From Mycolicibacterium hodleri (GTDB lineage Bacteria > Actinomycetota > Actinomycetes > Mycobacteriales > Mycobacteriaceae), in the NCBI RefSeq assembly GCF_006439015.1, contig NZ_RCZG01000001.1, forward strand, positions 558,001 through 622,000: a DNA stretch of 64,000 bases. Reading direction: 5' to 3'. Below the pieces are notes generated by a model, which was given only the letters and a program-made list of their open reading frames with translations, searched no databases and was not told the DNA's origin. Shown here one piece after another: positions 53,817 through 62,442 of this stretch (positions within the stretch are counted from its first letter, which is position 1; each line of letters begins with the position of its first letter). Both the position numbers and the translations under genes were made by a program.

Positions 53817-55411
53817 AGCGCGGCCGCCCTGGCCGACTGGCCCAACAACACCAGGGTGACCGGAACTGACAGCGCGACGAGCAGTAGCGCGTACGGCGCC
53901 GCGGCGGCGTAGTCGAGCTCGCTGCTCAAGGACCAGAATCGCATCGCCAACGTGTTGGTTCCGGTGGGAGCGAGCAGGAGGGTTGCCGTCAATTCGGTGG
54001 CGACGGCGACGAATACCAGCGAGGCGCCCGCCGCGGCAGCCGGTGCGGTGAGCCGCAGCGTGACGCGTAGGAACGTCCAGGTGGGCGACACGCCCAGTGA
54101 GCGCGAGGCCTCCTCGATGCCGGGTGGCACCTGTGCCAGACCGGAACGCAGGTTGACCATGGCCCGCGGCATGAACATCAACACGTAGGCGGCGAGCACC
54201 AGCGAGATAGTTTGGTAGAGCGGAGTCGCGAAGCTGATCGCGACCGTGACCAGGGCCAGTGCGGTGACGATTCCCGGCATCGAACTGGTGGCGAAGTTGG
54301 ACCCTTCGACGAAGCGCGCGAAGAACCCGCTGTATCGCACGGCCACCCATGCAAAGGGGAAGGCGAGCACCGTGGTGATGATTGCGGCCGCTGCCGCCAG
54401 GCCTGCGGTCTGGACGGTCGCGGTGCTGATCTCGTCGTTGGCCCACACACTGCCTCCGCCGATCCACAGCCAGCGGGTCACCGTCCACGCCGGCACACCG
54501 AGAGCCAGCACCGCGAGCCCCGTGAGTGCGGCGACGGCGGGAATCATCTTGCCATGCACACGATGTGGAGAGGGTTGCCGCTGCACACCCGAGCCGATCC
54601 TGGCGTATCTGGCATTGCCGCGGGCAGCCGCCTCGCCGACCAGCAGTAGCAGGCACAGCAGGACCAGGACGCCCGCGAGCGTGCTGCCCGCCGCTCCGTT
54701 GAACGTCGACTGGAACTGCTCGAAGATCGCCGTCGTCAGGGTGGCGAAGCGCAGCATCGCGAAGGCGCCGTATTCGGCGAGGAGGTGCACCCCGACCAGC
54801 AGGCCGCCGCCGAGGATTGCGAGTCGCAGCTGTGGGAGAACGACCCGGAGGAAGGCGTCCGTCGGGCTGGAACCCAGCGCCCTGGCGGATTCCTCGACCG
54901 CCGGGTCGAGCCTGCGAAGAGTTGCCGACGCCGGCACGTAGACGAAGGGAAAGTAGGACAGCGTCGTCACCAGGATGCCCGCCCAGAAGCCGTGTAGCGA
55001 CGGCACGACGCTGACCCACGCATAACTGTTGATGAACGCGGGAACGGCCAGCGGAGCGACGAACATCGGTCGCCAGAGGGCGCGACCCGGCACGTCCGTC
55101 CGTTCGACCAACCAGGCGGCGCCGATGCCGATGACGATGCAGAGCGGCACGGTGACGCAGACGAGCCCGATGGTGTTGATCAGCAGTTCACCCACGCGCG
55201 GCCGCGCTACGAGCGCGTACACCCGCGACGGCCCGGTGGAGATCACCGACCAGGCTACGTAGGCGATGGGCACGAACGTGGCGGCGACCAAGATCGCGAC
55301 GATGCCGACGAGCAGCGGTCCCGGTCGATGGCCCGCGCGGCCGACGGGCCGCGGGTGCTTGTCGGTCCCTGCCGTCTGGACCGTTTCGGTGGCGATCACC
55401 GACCGCGCCAT
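53813..55411 (-). CDS. Iron-type ABC transporter permease (FbpB-like)
   Basis: A 532-residue permease with two fused six-helix BPD-transport domains, the organisation of FbpB/SfuB ferric transporters. EAA-loop sequences that contact the ATPase appear twice: AVEESARALGSSPTDAFLRV in the first half and GIEEASRSLGVSPTWTFLRV in the second. The ATG abuts the stop of the binding-protein gene directly, so all four genes of the operon are contiguous. Confidence 0.93.
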   Translation of the reverse strand: MARSVIATETVQTAGTDKHPRPVGRAGHRPGPLLVGIVAILVAATFVPIAYVAWSVISTGPSRVYALVARPRVGELLINTIGLVCVTVPLCIVIGIGAAWLVERTDVPGRALWRPMFVAPLAVPAFINSYAWVSVVPSLHGFWAGILVTTLSYFPFVYVPASATLRRLDPAVEESARALGSSPTDAFLRVVLPQLRLAILGGGLLVGVHLLAEYGAFAMLRFATLTTAIFEQFQSTFNGAAGSTLAGVLVLLCLLLLVGEAAARGNARYARIGSGVQRQPSPHRVHGKMIPAVAALTGLAVLALGVPAWTVTRWLWIGGGSVWANDEISTATVQTAGLAAAAAIITTVLAFPFAWVAVRYSGFFARFVEGSNFATSSMPGIVTALALVTVAISFATPLYQTISLVLAAYVLMFMPRAMVNLRSGLAQVPPGIEEASRSLGVSPTWTFLRVTLRLTAPAAAAGASLVFVAVATELTATLLLAPTGTNTLAMRFWSLSSELDYAAAAPYALLLVALSVPVTLVLLGQSARAAAL

Positions 55412-56431
55412 CTAGAGGAGACCGGCCTTCGTCATCAGGTCGGTGACCTTCTGGGCGTCGAGATCCGAGGGGTTGACGTCAGGTGCCCGCAGGTCGGCGA
55501 GGGGCACCAGAGCAGGGTTGGCAGGCACGTCGCTGGCCACGGGATATTCGAATGACGTCCCGGTGGCGAGTACGTCCTGGCCCGCCTTGCTGGTGATGAA
55601 GGTGAGGAACTGCTGCGCCTGCTCCTTCTTCTTGCTGGACTTGAGCACGCCGCCGCCGGAGAGGGAGACGAAGGCGCCCGGATCGGAGTTGCGGAAGTAG
55701 TGCAACGCAGTGTTTCCGCTGATCTCCTTGGTGCTGGCCTGATCCCGGAACCAGTAGTAGTGGTAGATCACGCCGCCGTCTACCTCGCCCGCATTGATAG
55801 CCCTCAGGGTGGCGATGTTGTCCTGGAAGATCTCGGCGTTCGTCTTCATCCCGGTGAGCCAGGCCGACGTCGCGGGCTCTCCGGTGAGTTCGAGCATCGC
55901 CGCCACGATCGCCTGGAAGTCTGGTTTCACCGGCGGAGCACCCCATCGCCCCTTCCACGCCGGCTGCTCGAGGTCCATGATCGACTTCGGCAGCTGGTCC
56001 TCGGTGAGCTTGGACTTGTTGTAGGCGAACACCGTGGTGCGCGCAGCGACGCCGGTCCACTTGTTGGTCGCAGGTCGGTATTGCGCAGGCACCTGGGCGA
56101 TGGTGGCTTGGTCGACGTCTGCGAACAGCCCGGCCTTCTCGACGGCGGCCATGGCGGGCGAGTTCTCGGTGAGGATCACGTCAGCGCGGGAGGAAGCGCC
56201 CTCGGCGATCAGCTGGTTGCCCAGTTCGGTGTCCCCGCCCTGACGGTAGGTGACCTTGATGCCGGTCGCCTTCGTGAAGGCGTCGATCCACTCCTTGGTG
56301 AGCGACTCGTGCTGGGCGTTGTAGATCAGCAGCCCATCGTTGTCATCGGACGACGACGAGCACGCCGTGATGCCTATGAGTAGCGCGGTGGCGGACAGGA
56401 CTGCACCGATCCGCCTCCAAGGTGACCGCAT
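55412..56431 (-). CDS. Iron-type ABC substrate-binding lipoprotein (FbpA-like)
   Basis: A 339-residue lipoprotein with signal peptide and lipobox GITAC (Cys24). The mature part starts GLLIYNAQHESLTKEWIDAF, as in FbpA/FutA ferric-binding proteins, where the His/Gln/Glu region and a later tyrosine pair bind iron. The tyrosine-rich segment GGVIYHYYWFRDQ fits that pair. The ATG at 56431 follows GGGAAGGAA. An IdeR-like box and a TAATGT -10 hexamer lie 43 to 71 bases upstream, pointing to repression by iron. Thiamine-binding relatives are the main alternative. Confidence 0.9.
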   Translation of the reverse strand: MRSPWRRIGAVLSATALLIGITACSSSSDDNDGLLIYNAQHESLTKEWIDAFTKATGIKVTYRQGGDTELGNQLIAEGASSRADVILTENSPAMAAVEKAGLFADVDQATIAQVPAQYRPATNKWTGVAARTTVFAYNKSKLTEDQLPKSIMDLEQPAWKGRWGAPPVKPDFQAIVAAMLELTGEPATSAWLTGMKTNAEIFQDNIATLRAINAGEVDGGVIYHYYWFRDQASTKEISGNTALHYFRNSDPGAFVSLSGGGVLKSSKKKEQAQQFLTFITSKAGQDVLATGTSFEYPVASDVPANPALVPLADLRAPDVNPSDLDAQKVTDLMTKAGLL

Positions 56432-56474
56432 CAAGTAATTCCTTCCCGCGCAGCTCCTGGCCGGACCCACCAAC

Positions 56475-56493
56475 TCAGGTGAGGATTGCCTAA
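56475..56493 (-). promoter_or_regulatory. IdeR/DtxR-like iron box of the ABC operon
   Basis: On the minus strand the 19-mer TTAGGCAATCCTCACCTGA matches the IdeR consensus TTAGGTTAGGCTAACCTAA at 13 of 19 positions, with both outer half-sites well kept. A TANNNT hexamer (TAATGT, 56497-56502) just upstream places the transcription start inside the box. Confidence 0.62.
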
Positions 56494-56547
56494 CGAACAT
56501 TACCGCGGGCTCGGGTCGGCAGTCATCGAGGTTCCATTGCGAGCGGC

Positions 56548-56718
56548 TCAGCCCTCCTGTTCGATCGACAACCACTCGGTCAGCGAGATGCCGAAGGCGG
56601 TCGCCTGACACAGTTCGGCGTTGCGTTGCCTGCCGATGTGGGGATCGAGCCACGCGATGAACTCTCGTTCGGCATGGCTGGCATCACGGATGTGGATGAA
56701 GTAGTCATGGGCCCGCCG
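56548..56718 (-). pseudogene. 3' remnant of an unidentified gene
   Basis: A 56-codon open stretch without any start codon reads HDYFIHIRDASHAEREFIAW, continues through AFGISLTEWLSIEQEG and ends at TGA. It follows two adjacent stop codons (TGA TAA) of the upstream gene in the same frame. The pattern of a short beta segment then AFGIS-LTEW loosely recalls the C-terminus of DUF6745-type proteins, which I offer only as a guess. It looks like the tail of a gene whose front was deleted. Confidence 0.55.
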
Positions 56719-56721
56719 TTA

Positions 56722-57090
56722 TCAACGCCACCTCGAGATGCCCGACGACCGCCAGTCGCGTACGTAACGCACCCGGTCGTGATCCGCCGTCGCCTGGACG
56801 CTGAACTCCGTCTTGCGGACCACCCGCCATGCTCCGGCGGGCACCTGCAGTTCACAATGCCGTTCGTGGTCCTTCTGATGCCAGAGTCGCGTGGGCGCAT
56901 CGAGGTCGACGTAGATGGTGCCACTGGCGGATCCGATCCTGGCGAACCCCGGATCGCTGTCGAGGACGTGGTGATGGCCGGACTCGCTGTGGCCGACGAC
57001 GTAACTGGTGACCTTCTCAGCGGTGCCCGACGCGGGCGGGGCGTCCACGGGAAGTTGCAGAACGTCATCGTGACGGATGGGTGTGCGCAT
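56722..57090 (-). CDS. Small conserved hypothetical protein
   Basis: A 122-residue soluble protein. Recognisable pieces are RHDDVLQLPVDA, then a His-rich GHSESGHHHVLDS, then IYVDLDAPTRLWHQKDHE and VPAGAWRVVRKTEFS before a basic end. It resembles a small family that pairs a DVLLIPVD-type opening with a GH(A/S)H turn, a Glu/His-rich strand and PPG-x-YRVV, found in scattered accessory loci. The function is unknown. It is followed on the same strand by a gene remnant, so it may be what is left of a larger locus. ATG at 57090. Confidence 0.65.
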   Translation of the reverse strand: MRTPIRHDDVLQLPVDAPPASGTAEKVTSYVVGHSESGHHHVLDSDPGFARIGSASGTIYVDLDAPTRLWHQKDHERHCELQVPAGAWRVVRKTEFSVQATADHDRVRYVRDWRSSGISRWR

Positions 57091-57205
57091 CGCAGGTCTC
57101 CTCGCGTGGGGGGTGGGCGATTTGGTGGACCTAGCGTGGAGGTCTGACCCGTCGAGACGTGAAACGAGTTGTGTCAGTTGCCAGGACGACGGGTGCGCGA
57201 TTCTG

Positions 57206-57211
57206 TACGTT
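57206..57211 (+). promoter_or_regulatory. Possible -10 element of the hemophore-like gene
   Basis: TACGTT fits TANNNT and would give a leader of about 55 nt that includes the 13-bp direct repeats. Confidence 0.35.
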
Positions 57212-57228
57212 GGCCGGGACAGGGCAGG

Positions 57229-57257
57229 GTCCGCTCGACACACCGTCCGCTCGACAC
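57229..57257 (+). repeat. 13-bp direct repeat upstream of the hemophore-like gene
   Basis: GTCCGCTCGACAC occurs at 57229-57241 and 57245-57257, a 16-bp period, ending just before the AAGGAA ribosome site. Confidence 0.85.
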
Positions 57258-57272
57258 CAAGGAATCAACGCC

Positions 57273-57662
57273 ATGAATTTGCTCGCCACAACCGTGCGCC
57301 GCGGCGCCATCGCCACCATGGGAGCGTGCGCTGTCGGTGCCGTCGTCGTGGGCGCCGGATTGCTACCCGCCGCTGCTGCCGCGCCCTGCAAGGCCAGTGG
57401 ATACGCCGTCACGGCCAGTGGCGTGTTGAATTCGGCGGGCGCCTACCTCGATGCCCACCCCGGAGCCGACGACGTGCTGACCGCTGCTGCCAGCCAGCCG
57501 GTGCCCGAGGCCCAGTCCTCGGTGCGGGGGTATTTCCTCGCGCACCCGGGTGAGTTCCTGGACCTTCAGAACATCGTGCAGCCCTTGAAGGACGTCAAGA
57601 ACCAGTGCGGCGTCGACGTCTCGCCCACCCAGTTGGCCACGCTGTTCCAAGCACTGGCGTGA
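57273..57662 (+). CDS. Secreted hemophore-like (heme-binding) protein
   Basis: A 129-residue exported protein of the mycobacterial hemophore-related family (Rv0203-like small helical proteins). A signal peptide ends in LLPAAAAAP. The mature domain has two cysteines (Cys39, Cys112) expected to form a disulfide, and family features YLDAHPGADDVLTAAAS and YFLAHPGEFLDLQNIVQPL. Members bind heme and pass it to membrane importers. AAGGAA lies eight bases before the ATG. Its position beside the iron ABC operon fits metal acquisition; no MmpL partner is in the window. Confidence 0.8.
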   Translation: MNLLATTVRRGAIATMGACAVGAVVVGAGLLPAAAAAPCKASGYAVTASGVLNSAGAYLDAHPGADDVLTAAASQPVPEAQSSVRGYFLAHPGEFLDLQNIVQPLKDVKNQCGVDVSPTQLATLFQALA

Positions 57663-57684
57663 GTTCCAAGCGGTGGCCTGAGCG

Positions 57685-58311
57685 CTACCCGGGCAGGTCC
57701 GTGTACTTCATGTCGAAGCCATCGGCGCTGAACGTGAAGCCCTGGCCGGTGAACTCGCTGGCGCAGGAGATTCCGGTCGCTTCCTGAACGTTGCAGCGGA
57801 ACCCGGAGACGATCAGCACCTTGTCGAAGGGCAGGACGGTGGCGGGACCGGGGACGAGGGAGTATCCGGGCGACTTCAGAACGGCGAACTGAGGCTCAGC
57901 GTCTCTGCCCACCTGAAGGGCGTTCGGGGCGCTGTCCGTCCCGTCGCGTTCGGCGATGGTGTCGGGCGCGCCCTTGATGGGAATGGCCGAACCGGTCGCG
58001 GACTGGCAGCCCGCCGTCTCCCGCGGGATGATCGCGCACACCCATTTCTTGCTCGGGCTGGTGAAGTAGTAGGCCGTCTCCCCGTCCGATGGGGGAGAGG
58101 CGTAGTCGAAGGCGTTGACGAGCGCGTCGTTGGTGGGGCGGCTGGGCAGCGGGGGTGGGGCCGACGTGCTGGTCTGCATGGTCGGTCGAGCCTCCTCGGT
58201 GTTCACCACGGTCCCGGAGTCGCACCCGACGGCGGTGAGCGCAACCGCAACCGAAACCACGGCGGACACGAGCTTCCCGTAGTGAGTGCGGCCGACCATG
58301 ACCGCCATCAT
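57685..58311 (-). CDS. Conserved lipoprotein of unknown function
   Basis: A protein of about 204-208 residues with a lipoprotein signal (LVSAVVSVAVALTAVGC), then a Thr/Pro-rich linker and a domain with regularly placed cysteines (KKWVCAIIP, AGCQSATG, GFRCNVQEATGISCASEFTG). The last strands (SEFTGQGFTFSADGFDMKYT) resemble other secreted mycobacterial proteins of unknown role. Starts at 58311, 58308 and 58299 are all possible. Convergent with the hemophore-like gene, divergent from yraN. Confidence 0.78.
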   Translation of the reverse strand: MMAVMVGRTHYGKLVSAVVSVAVALTAVGCDSGTVVNTEEARPTMQTSTSAPPPLPSRPTNDALVNAFDYASPPSDGETAYYFTSPSKKWVCAIIPRETAGCQSATGSAIPIKGAPDTIAERDGTDSAPNALQVGRDAEPQFAVLKSPGYSLVPGPATVLPFDKVLIVSGFRCNVQEATGISCASEFTGQGFTFSADGFDMKYTDLPG

Positions 58312-58431
58312 GGCACGCGGGTTACTCGGTGATCGGTGCCCACCAGCTGGCGCTCGTGGATGAACTCGCGTCTGTGGATGGCGCCGTGACGGGACGACCG
58401 TTCTGTCATGGCGGGCACGCACCGTGGAGCC

Positions 58432-58803
58432 ATGACGGAAACGTGGAGTCGAGCCCAGATCGGTGCGCTCGGTGAAGACCTGGCGGTCGAGCATCTGAGG
58501 TCGCGTGGGCTGAGAGTGCTGACCCGCAACTGGCGGTGCCGCTACGGCGAGTTGGACGTGATCGCCGCGGACGAGGCCGCAGGGGTCGTGGTGTTCGTCG
58601 AGGTGAAGACGCGCACCAGCGATCGGTTCGGCGGCGTGGAGCAGGCCGTGACGCCCCTGAAGCTCCGGCGGTTGCGTCGGCTCGCCGGGGCGTGGCTGGC
58701 AGCCCAGGACCGAAGCTGGGCGCAGGTGCGAATCGACGTCGTCGGCGTGCGGATCGGACGGGGCCCGACCCCGGAGATCACGCACCTCGAGGCGGTGGGG
58801 TGA
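58432..58803 (+). CDS. yraN: UPF0102 family nuclease-fold protein YraN
   Basis: A 123-residue predicted Holliday-junction-resolvase-like protein with the restriction-endonuclease fold. Residues fitting the PD-(D/E)xK site are in RYGELDVIA and VVVFVEVKTRTS. It begins ETWSRAQIGALGEDLAVEHL. Always adjacent to comM/dprA-type genes in mycobacteria (Rv2898c). GTGGAG precedes the ATG at 58432; an ATG eight codons earlier is possible. The stop overlaps the next ATG. Confidence 0.92.
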   Translation: MTETWSRAQIGALGEDLAVEHLRSRGLRVLTRNWRCRYGELDVIAADEAAGVVVFVEVKTRTSDRFGGVEQAVTPLKLRRLRRLAGAWLAAQDRSWAQVRIDVVGVRIGRGPTPEITHLEAVG

Positions 58804-60314
58804 TGACGCTGGGACGGGCGTACTCGGTGGCCATGTGCGGGGTCGACGGTGCGATCGTGGAGATCGAGGCCGACATCACCTCGGGCCTTCCCGGAGTGCA
58901 CCTCGTCGGGCTACCCGACGCGGCGTTGCAGGAGGCACGAAACCGGGTGCGGGCGGCAATTACGAACTGCGGCAACAGCTGGCCGATGGCACGGTTGACG
59001 CTGGCCCTGTCGCCGGCCACGCTGCCCAAGACGGGTTCGGCGTACGACGTCGCGCTGTCGCTGGCGGTGCTGTCGGCGGAACAGAAGAAGTCCTGGGCGG
59101 CCTTGGACAAGACGGTGCTCCTCGGCGAGTTGGCGCTCGACGGGCGCGTGCGACCGGTCAAGGGGGTGTTGCCCGCCGTGCTGGCCGCCAAGCGAGAGGG
59201 CTGGCCCACCGTGGTGGTGCCCATCGACAATCTCGCCGAGGCCAGCTTGGTCGACGGTATCCAGGTGTTGGGTGCGCGAAGCCTGCGTCAGCTGCAGGCC
59301 TGGCTGAAGGGCAAGTGCTCGCTCGACGACAGAGTGGTCGCTGGCGCGTCGGACGAGGAACCGATGGTCGATCTCGCCGACGTCGTCGGACAGTCACACG
59401 CCAGGTTCGCCGTCGAAGTGGCCGCCGCGGGGTCGCATCACCTGCTGCTGACCGGGCCGCCCGGAGTCGGCAAGACCATGCTGGCGCAACGACTTCCGGG
59501 ACTATTGCCACCGCTGACCCACGATGAGTCGTTGGAGGTGACGGCCATCCATTCGGTGGCGGGTCTGCTGTCCGAATGCACTCCGCTCATCACTCGCCCG
59601 GTGTTCGTGGCACCGCACCACACGTCCACGGTCGCCGCTGTGGTCGGCGGCGGTTCGGGGCTTGCTCGTCCCGGTGCGGTGAGTCGCGCGCATCGCGGCG
59701 TGCTCTTCCTCGACGAGTGCGCGGAGATCGGCTCCGCCGTGTTGGAGGCGTTGCGAACACCCCTGGAGGACGGTGAGATTCGCCTCGCCCGGCGCGACGG
59801 CGTTGCGCACTATCCGGCTCGGTTCCAGCTCGTCATGGCGGCAAACCCGTGCCCGTGTGCACCGGCCAAGTCCAGCGATTGCGTCTGCCCGGCCGCCGTC
59901 AAGCGGAGATACCTCGGCAGGTTGTCCGGCCCGCTGATGGATCGTGTCGACCTTCGGGTGGAGCTGCACCCGGTCCGCTCCGGCGCGATGGCTGCCGCTG
60001 AGGGTGAGTCGACCGCGACGGTCAGGGACCGGGTCGGCGCAGCCCGCGAGGCGGCCGCAGCACGATGGTCACCCCACGGGTTCCGCACCAACGCGGAGGT
60101 CAGCGGTCCGCTGCTGCGCCGACGATTCCGCCTGGATCGGACGGTGATGGCGCCACTGCGCCTAGCGCTGGACCGAGGTGAACTCAGCATTCGTGGCGTG
60201 GACAGAACATTGCGGGTCGCGTGGACGCTCGCCGACCTGGGCGGCCGCTCAAGGCCCGAGCTGGACGACGTCAACACGGCGCTGAGCTTTCGTCAGGCCG
60301 GGGGTGCGCGATGA
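58803..60314 (+). CDS. ComM/YifB-family AAA+ ATPase (Mg-chelatase-like)
   Basis: A 503-residue protein. The N-terminal Lon-protease-like domain (AYSVAMCGVDGAIVEIEADI) precedes a AAA+ module with Walker A LLTGPPGVGKTMLAQRLPG, Walker B VLFLDECAEI and the insert NPCPC...CVCPA, whose cysteines likely form a zinc site. ComM is a branch-migration helicase used in natural transformation in gamma-proteobacteria; a role in homologous recombination is inferred here. Overlaps yraN and dprA at both ends. Equivalent to M. tuberculosis Rv2897c (503 residues). Confidence 0.93.
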   Translation: MTLGRAYSVAMCGVDGAIVEIEADITSGLPGVHLVGLPDAALQEARNRVRAAITNCGNSWPMARLTLALSPATLPKTGSAYDVALSLAVLSAEQKKSWAALDKTVLLGELALDGRVRPVKGVLPAVLAAKREGWPTVVVPIDNLAEASLVDGIQVLGARSLRQLQAWLKGKCSLDDRVVAGASDEEPMVDLADVVGQSHARFAVEVAAAGSHHLLLTGPPGVGKTMLAQRLPGLLPPLTHDESLEVTAIHSVAGLLSECTPLITRPVFVAPHHTSTVAAVVGGGSGLARPGAVSRAHRGVLFLDECAEIGSAVLEALRTPLEDGEIRLARRDGVAHYPARFQLVMAANPCPCAPAKSSDCVCPAAVKRRYLGRLSGPLMDRVDLRVELHPVRSGAMAAAEGESTATVRDRVGAAREAAAARWSPHGFRTNAEVSGPLLRRRFRLDRTVMAPLRLALDRGELSIRGVDRTLRVAWTLADLGGRSRPELDDVNTALSFRQAGGAR

Positions 60315-61432
60315 CCGACGAGCACCGGGCCTGGGCCTATCTGTCACGGGTCACCGAGCCGCCGTCCCACGAGGTGGCAGCGTACGTGGCCGACGTCGGA
60401 CCCGTCGAAGCCGCCGCGCGCATCAAGAAGCGTGACGTGGCTCCGCAGATAGCACGACTCACCGAGGCTCGACACGACATCGACTGCGCTGCAGAAGATC
60501 TGGAGGTCCTCGCGCGACTGGGGGGTCGTCTGGTCACACCTGAGGATCCTGACTTCCCACAGCTTGCCCTCACGTCGTTCAACGGTGCTGCCGTTCGAGA
60601 CCGACCGGCGGGACGTCCGCCCATGGTGCTGTGGGTGGTCGGAGAGGAGTCGCTCGCCGACGTCGCCGAGCGGGCGTGCTCGATCGTCGGCACGCGGGCC
60701 GCGACGTCCTACGGAGAACACCAGGCGGCCGATCTCGCTGCCGGTCTGGCGGAACGCGACGTGGCCGTCGTATCCGGTGGCGCCTTCGGCATCGATGGCG
60801 TGGCGCACCGTGCGACCCTTGGTGCCGACGGTCTCACCGTCGCGGTGCTCGCGGGCGGAGTCGACGTTCCGTACCCATCCGCGCACTTGGCGATGTTGCA
60901 CCGGATCGGGGAGCAGGGGTTACTGGTCAGCGAGTATCCGCCTGGCGTTCGGCCCGCGCGGTACCGCTTCCTGACACGCAATAGGTTGGTGGCCGCGCTG
61001 TCCGGGGCGACGGTCGTGGTCGAAGCGGGTCTGCGCAGCGGCGCCGCCAACACCGCCGGCTGGGCGGAGGCCCTAGGACGCCCTGTCTGCGCCTATCCGG
61101 GGCCGGTGACGTCGTCGGCGTCTGCCGGGTGCCACGCCTTGATCAGGAACGGAGCTTTCCTCGTCACACGCGTCGAGGAGGTCGTGGAGATGGTGGGGGC
61201 CGCGGGTGAGATCGCACCAGAGCCCGATAGGCCCAGCTCTCCACTCGACGGGCTCACCGACGTCGAGCTTCGGGCGTACGAGGCACTTCCTCGGCGGGGC
61301 GCCCGCACCATCGACCAGGTCGCCGTGGCGGCCGGCCTGCCGCCCACCGAGCTGCTGGGACCCCTCGCGACGTTGGAACTCGCCGGTTTGGTGCTTCGTC
61401 GGGAGGGCAAGTGGCGCCTCGCGACACGGTAG
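60311..61432 (+). CDS. dprA: DNA-processing protein DprA
   Basis: A 373-residue protein that loads RecA on single-stranded DNA. The Rossmann-fold DprA domain shows ACSIVGTRAATSYGEHQAA, VVSGGAFGIDGVAHRATL and RFLTRNRLVAALSGATVVVEA. The C-terminal winged-helix (DprA_WH) region ends LAGLVLRREGKWRL. ATG overlaps the upstream stop (ATGA). Equivalent to M. tuberculosis Rv2896c. No competence pilus genes are in the window. Confidence 0.95.
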   Translation: MTDEHRAWAYLSRVTEPPSHEVAAYVADVGPVEAAARIKKRDVAPQIARLTEARHDIDCAAEDLEVLARLGGRLVTPEDPDFPQLALTSFNGAAVRDRPAGRPPMVLWVVGEESLADVAERACSIVGTRAATSYGEHQAADLAAGLAERDVAVVSGGAFGIDGVAHRATLGADGLTVAVLAGGVDVPYPSAHLAMLHRIGEQGLLVSEYPPGVRPARYRFLTRNRLVAALSGATVVVEAGLRSGAANTAGWAEALGRPVCAYPGPVTSSASAGCHALIRNGAFLVTRVEEVVEMVGAAGEIAPEPDRPSSPLDGLTDVELRAYEALPRRGARTIDQVAVAAGLPPTELLGPLATLELAGLVLRREGKWRLATR

Positions 61433-61530
61433 GTCGGCGAGTCACGTGGCGGCAGTGCAGTAGGCCGAGGCGTGGCCGCTCCCCGCTGTCCGTACTCGCA
61501 CGTAGCCAGCCATCCGGCCCGAGCCGCTCG

Positions 61531-61536
61531 TATAGT
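61531..61536 (+). promoter_or_regulatory. -10 element of the siderophore-interacting protein gene
   Basis: TATAGT is a perfect TANNNT hexamer; transcription would begin near 61543, giving a leader of about 28 nt. Confidence 0.5.
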
Positions 61537-61570
61537 CGGTAGGGCAACCGACGATCGTTATGAGGTGAAT

Positions 61571-62419
61571 GTGGCAGGGCGTCCGATCCACACCTTTCAG
61601 GTGATGCGCAGTGAACAGTTGGCGCCCCACATGATTCGCGTGGTGCTCGGCGGTGGCTTCGACACCTTCACCCCGAGTGACTTCACCGACTCATACGTCA
61701 AGATCGTGCTGCCTCAGTCTGGAACCGACGTGTCGACGCTCCCGACGCCGCTGACCCTCGACAGCTTCAAGGAGCTGGCCGACGCGTACCAGCCCGTCGT
61801 TCGGACCTACACCGTGCGCAGCGTCGATGCCGAGCGGGGCGAGATCAGCATCGACTTCGTCGTACACGGCGAGCACGGGGTGGCAGGGCCGTGGGCAAGC
61901 TCCGTCCAAGCCGGGGACCCGGCTTACCTGATGGGCCCTAGCGGCGCCTACTCGCCCGACCCCGCCGCGGACTGGCACCTGCTGGCCGGTGACGAAGCCG
62001 GACTTCCGGCCATCAGCGCCGCGCTCGAGGCGATGGCGAAGGACACGGTTGGGCTGGCCTTCATCGAGGTCAGCGGCCCCGATGATGAGATCGAGCTGGT
62101 TGCACCCGAGGGTGTTCAGATCCGGTGGATCTATCGCGAAGGACGAGCTGACCTGGTGTCCGAGGATCGGGCAGGGGACCACGCGCCACTGATCGTCGCC
62201 GTCAAGGAAGCCCAGTGGCTGCCGGGACAGGTGCAGGTCTTCATCCATGGCGAAGCGCAGGCCGTCATGCACAACCTGCGGCCCTACGTCCGCAAGGAGC
62301 GCGGCGTAGACGCCAAATGGGCGTCGATATCCGGCTATTGGCGGCGCGGCCGGACCGAGGAGACCTTCCGGCAGTGGAAGGCCGAGCTGGCAAAAGCGGA
62401 GTCCGGGCCCGCGGGGTGA
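61571..62419 (+). CDS. Siderophore-interacting protein (ViuB-type FAD ferric reductase)
   Basis: A 282-residue cytoplasmic flavin reductase releasing iron from siderophores. The FAD-binding motif is RTYTVRSVD near residue 81; [18 protein letters not shown] is the isoalloxazine loop, and YWRRGRTEE the conserved C-terminus. The GTG at 61571 gives [11 protein letters not shown], which fits the family, with TGAGGTG just upstream; a GTG at 61565 is close by. No clear iron box is seen in the 138-bp gap. Equivalent to M. tuberculosis Rv2895c. The stop overlaps the GTGA before the next gene. Confidence 0.93.
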   Translation: MAGRPIHTFQVMRSEQLAPHMIRVVLGGGFDTFTPSDFTDSYVKIVLPQSGTDVSTLPTPLTLDSFKELADAYQPVVRTYTVRSVDAERGEISIDFVVHGEHGVAGPWASSVQAGDPAYLMGPSGAYSPDPAADWHLLAGDEAGLPAISAALEAMAKDTVGLAFIEVSGPDDEIELVAPEGVQIRWIYREGRADLVSEDRAGDHAPLIVAVKEAQWLPGQVQVFIHGEAQAVMHNLRPYVRKERGVDAKWASISGYWRRGRTEETFRQWKAELAKAESGPAG

Positions 62420-62442
62420 CCACGGGCTGGCACCCTTGCCCC

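Noticed and set aside
58803..61432. Functional natural competence locus
   Set aside because: comM-like, dprA and yraN are conserved in mycobacteria without DNA-uptake pilus genes; nothing else in the window supports uptake.
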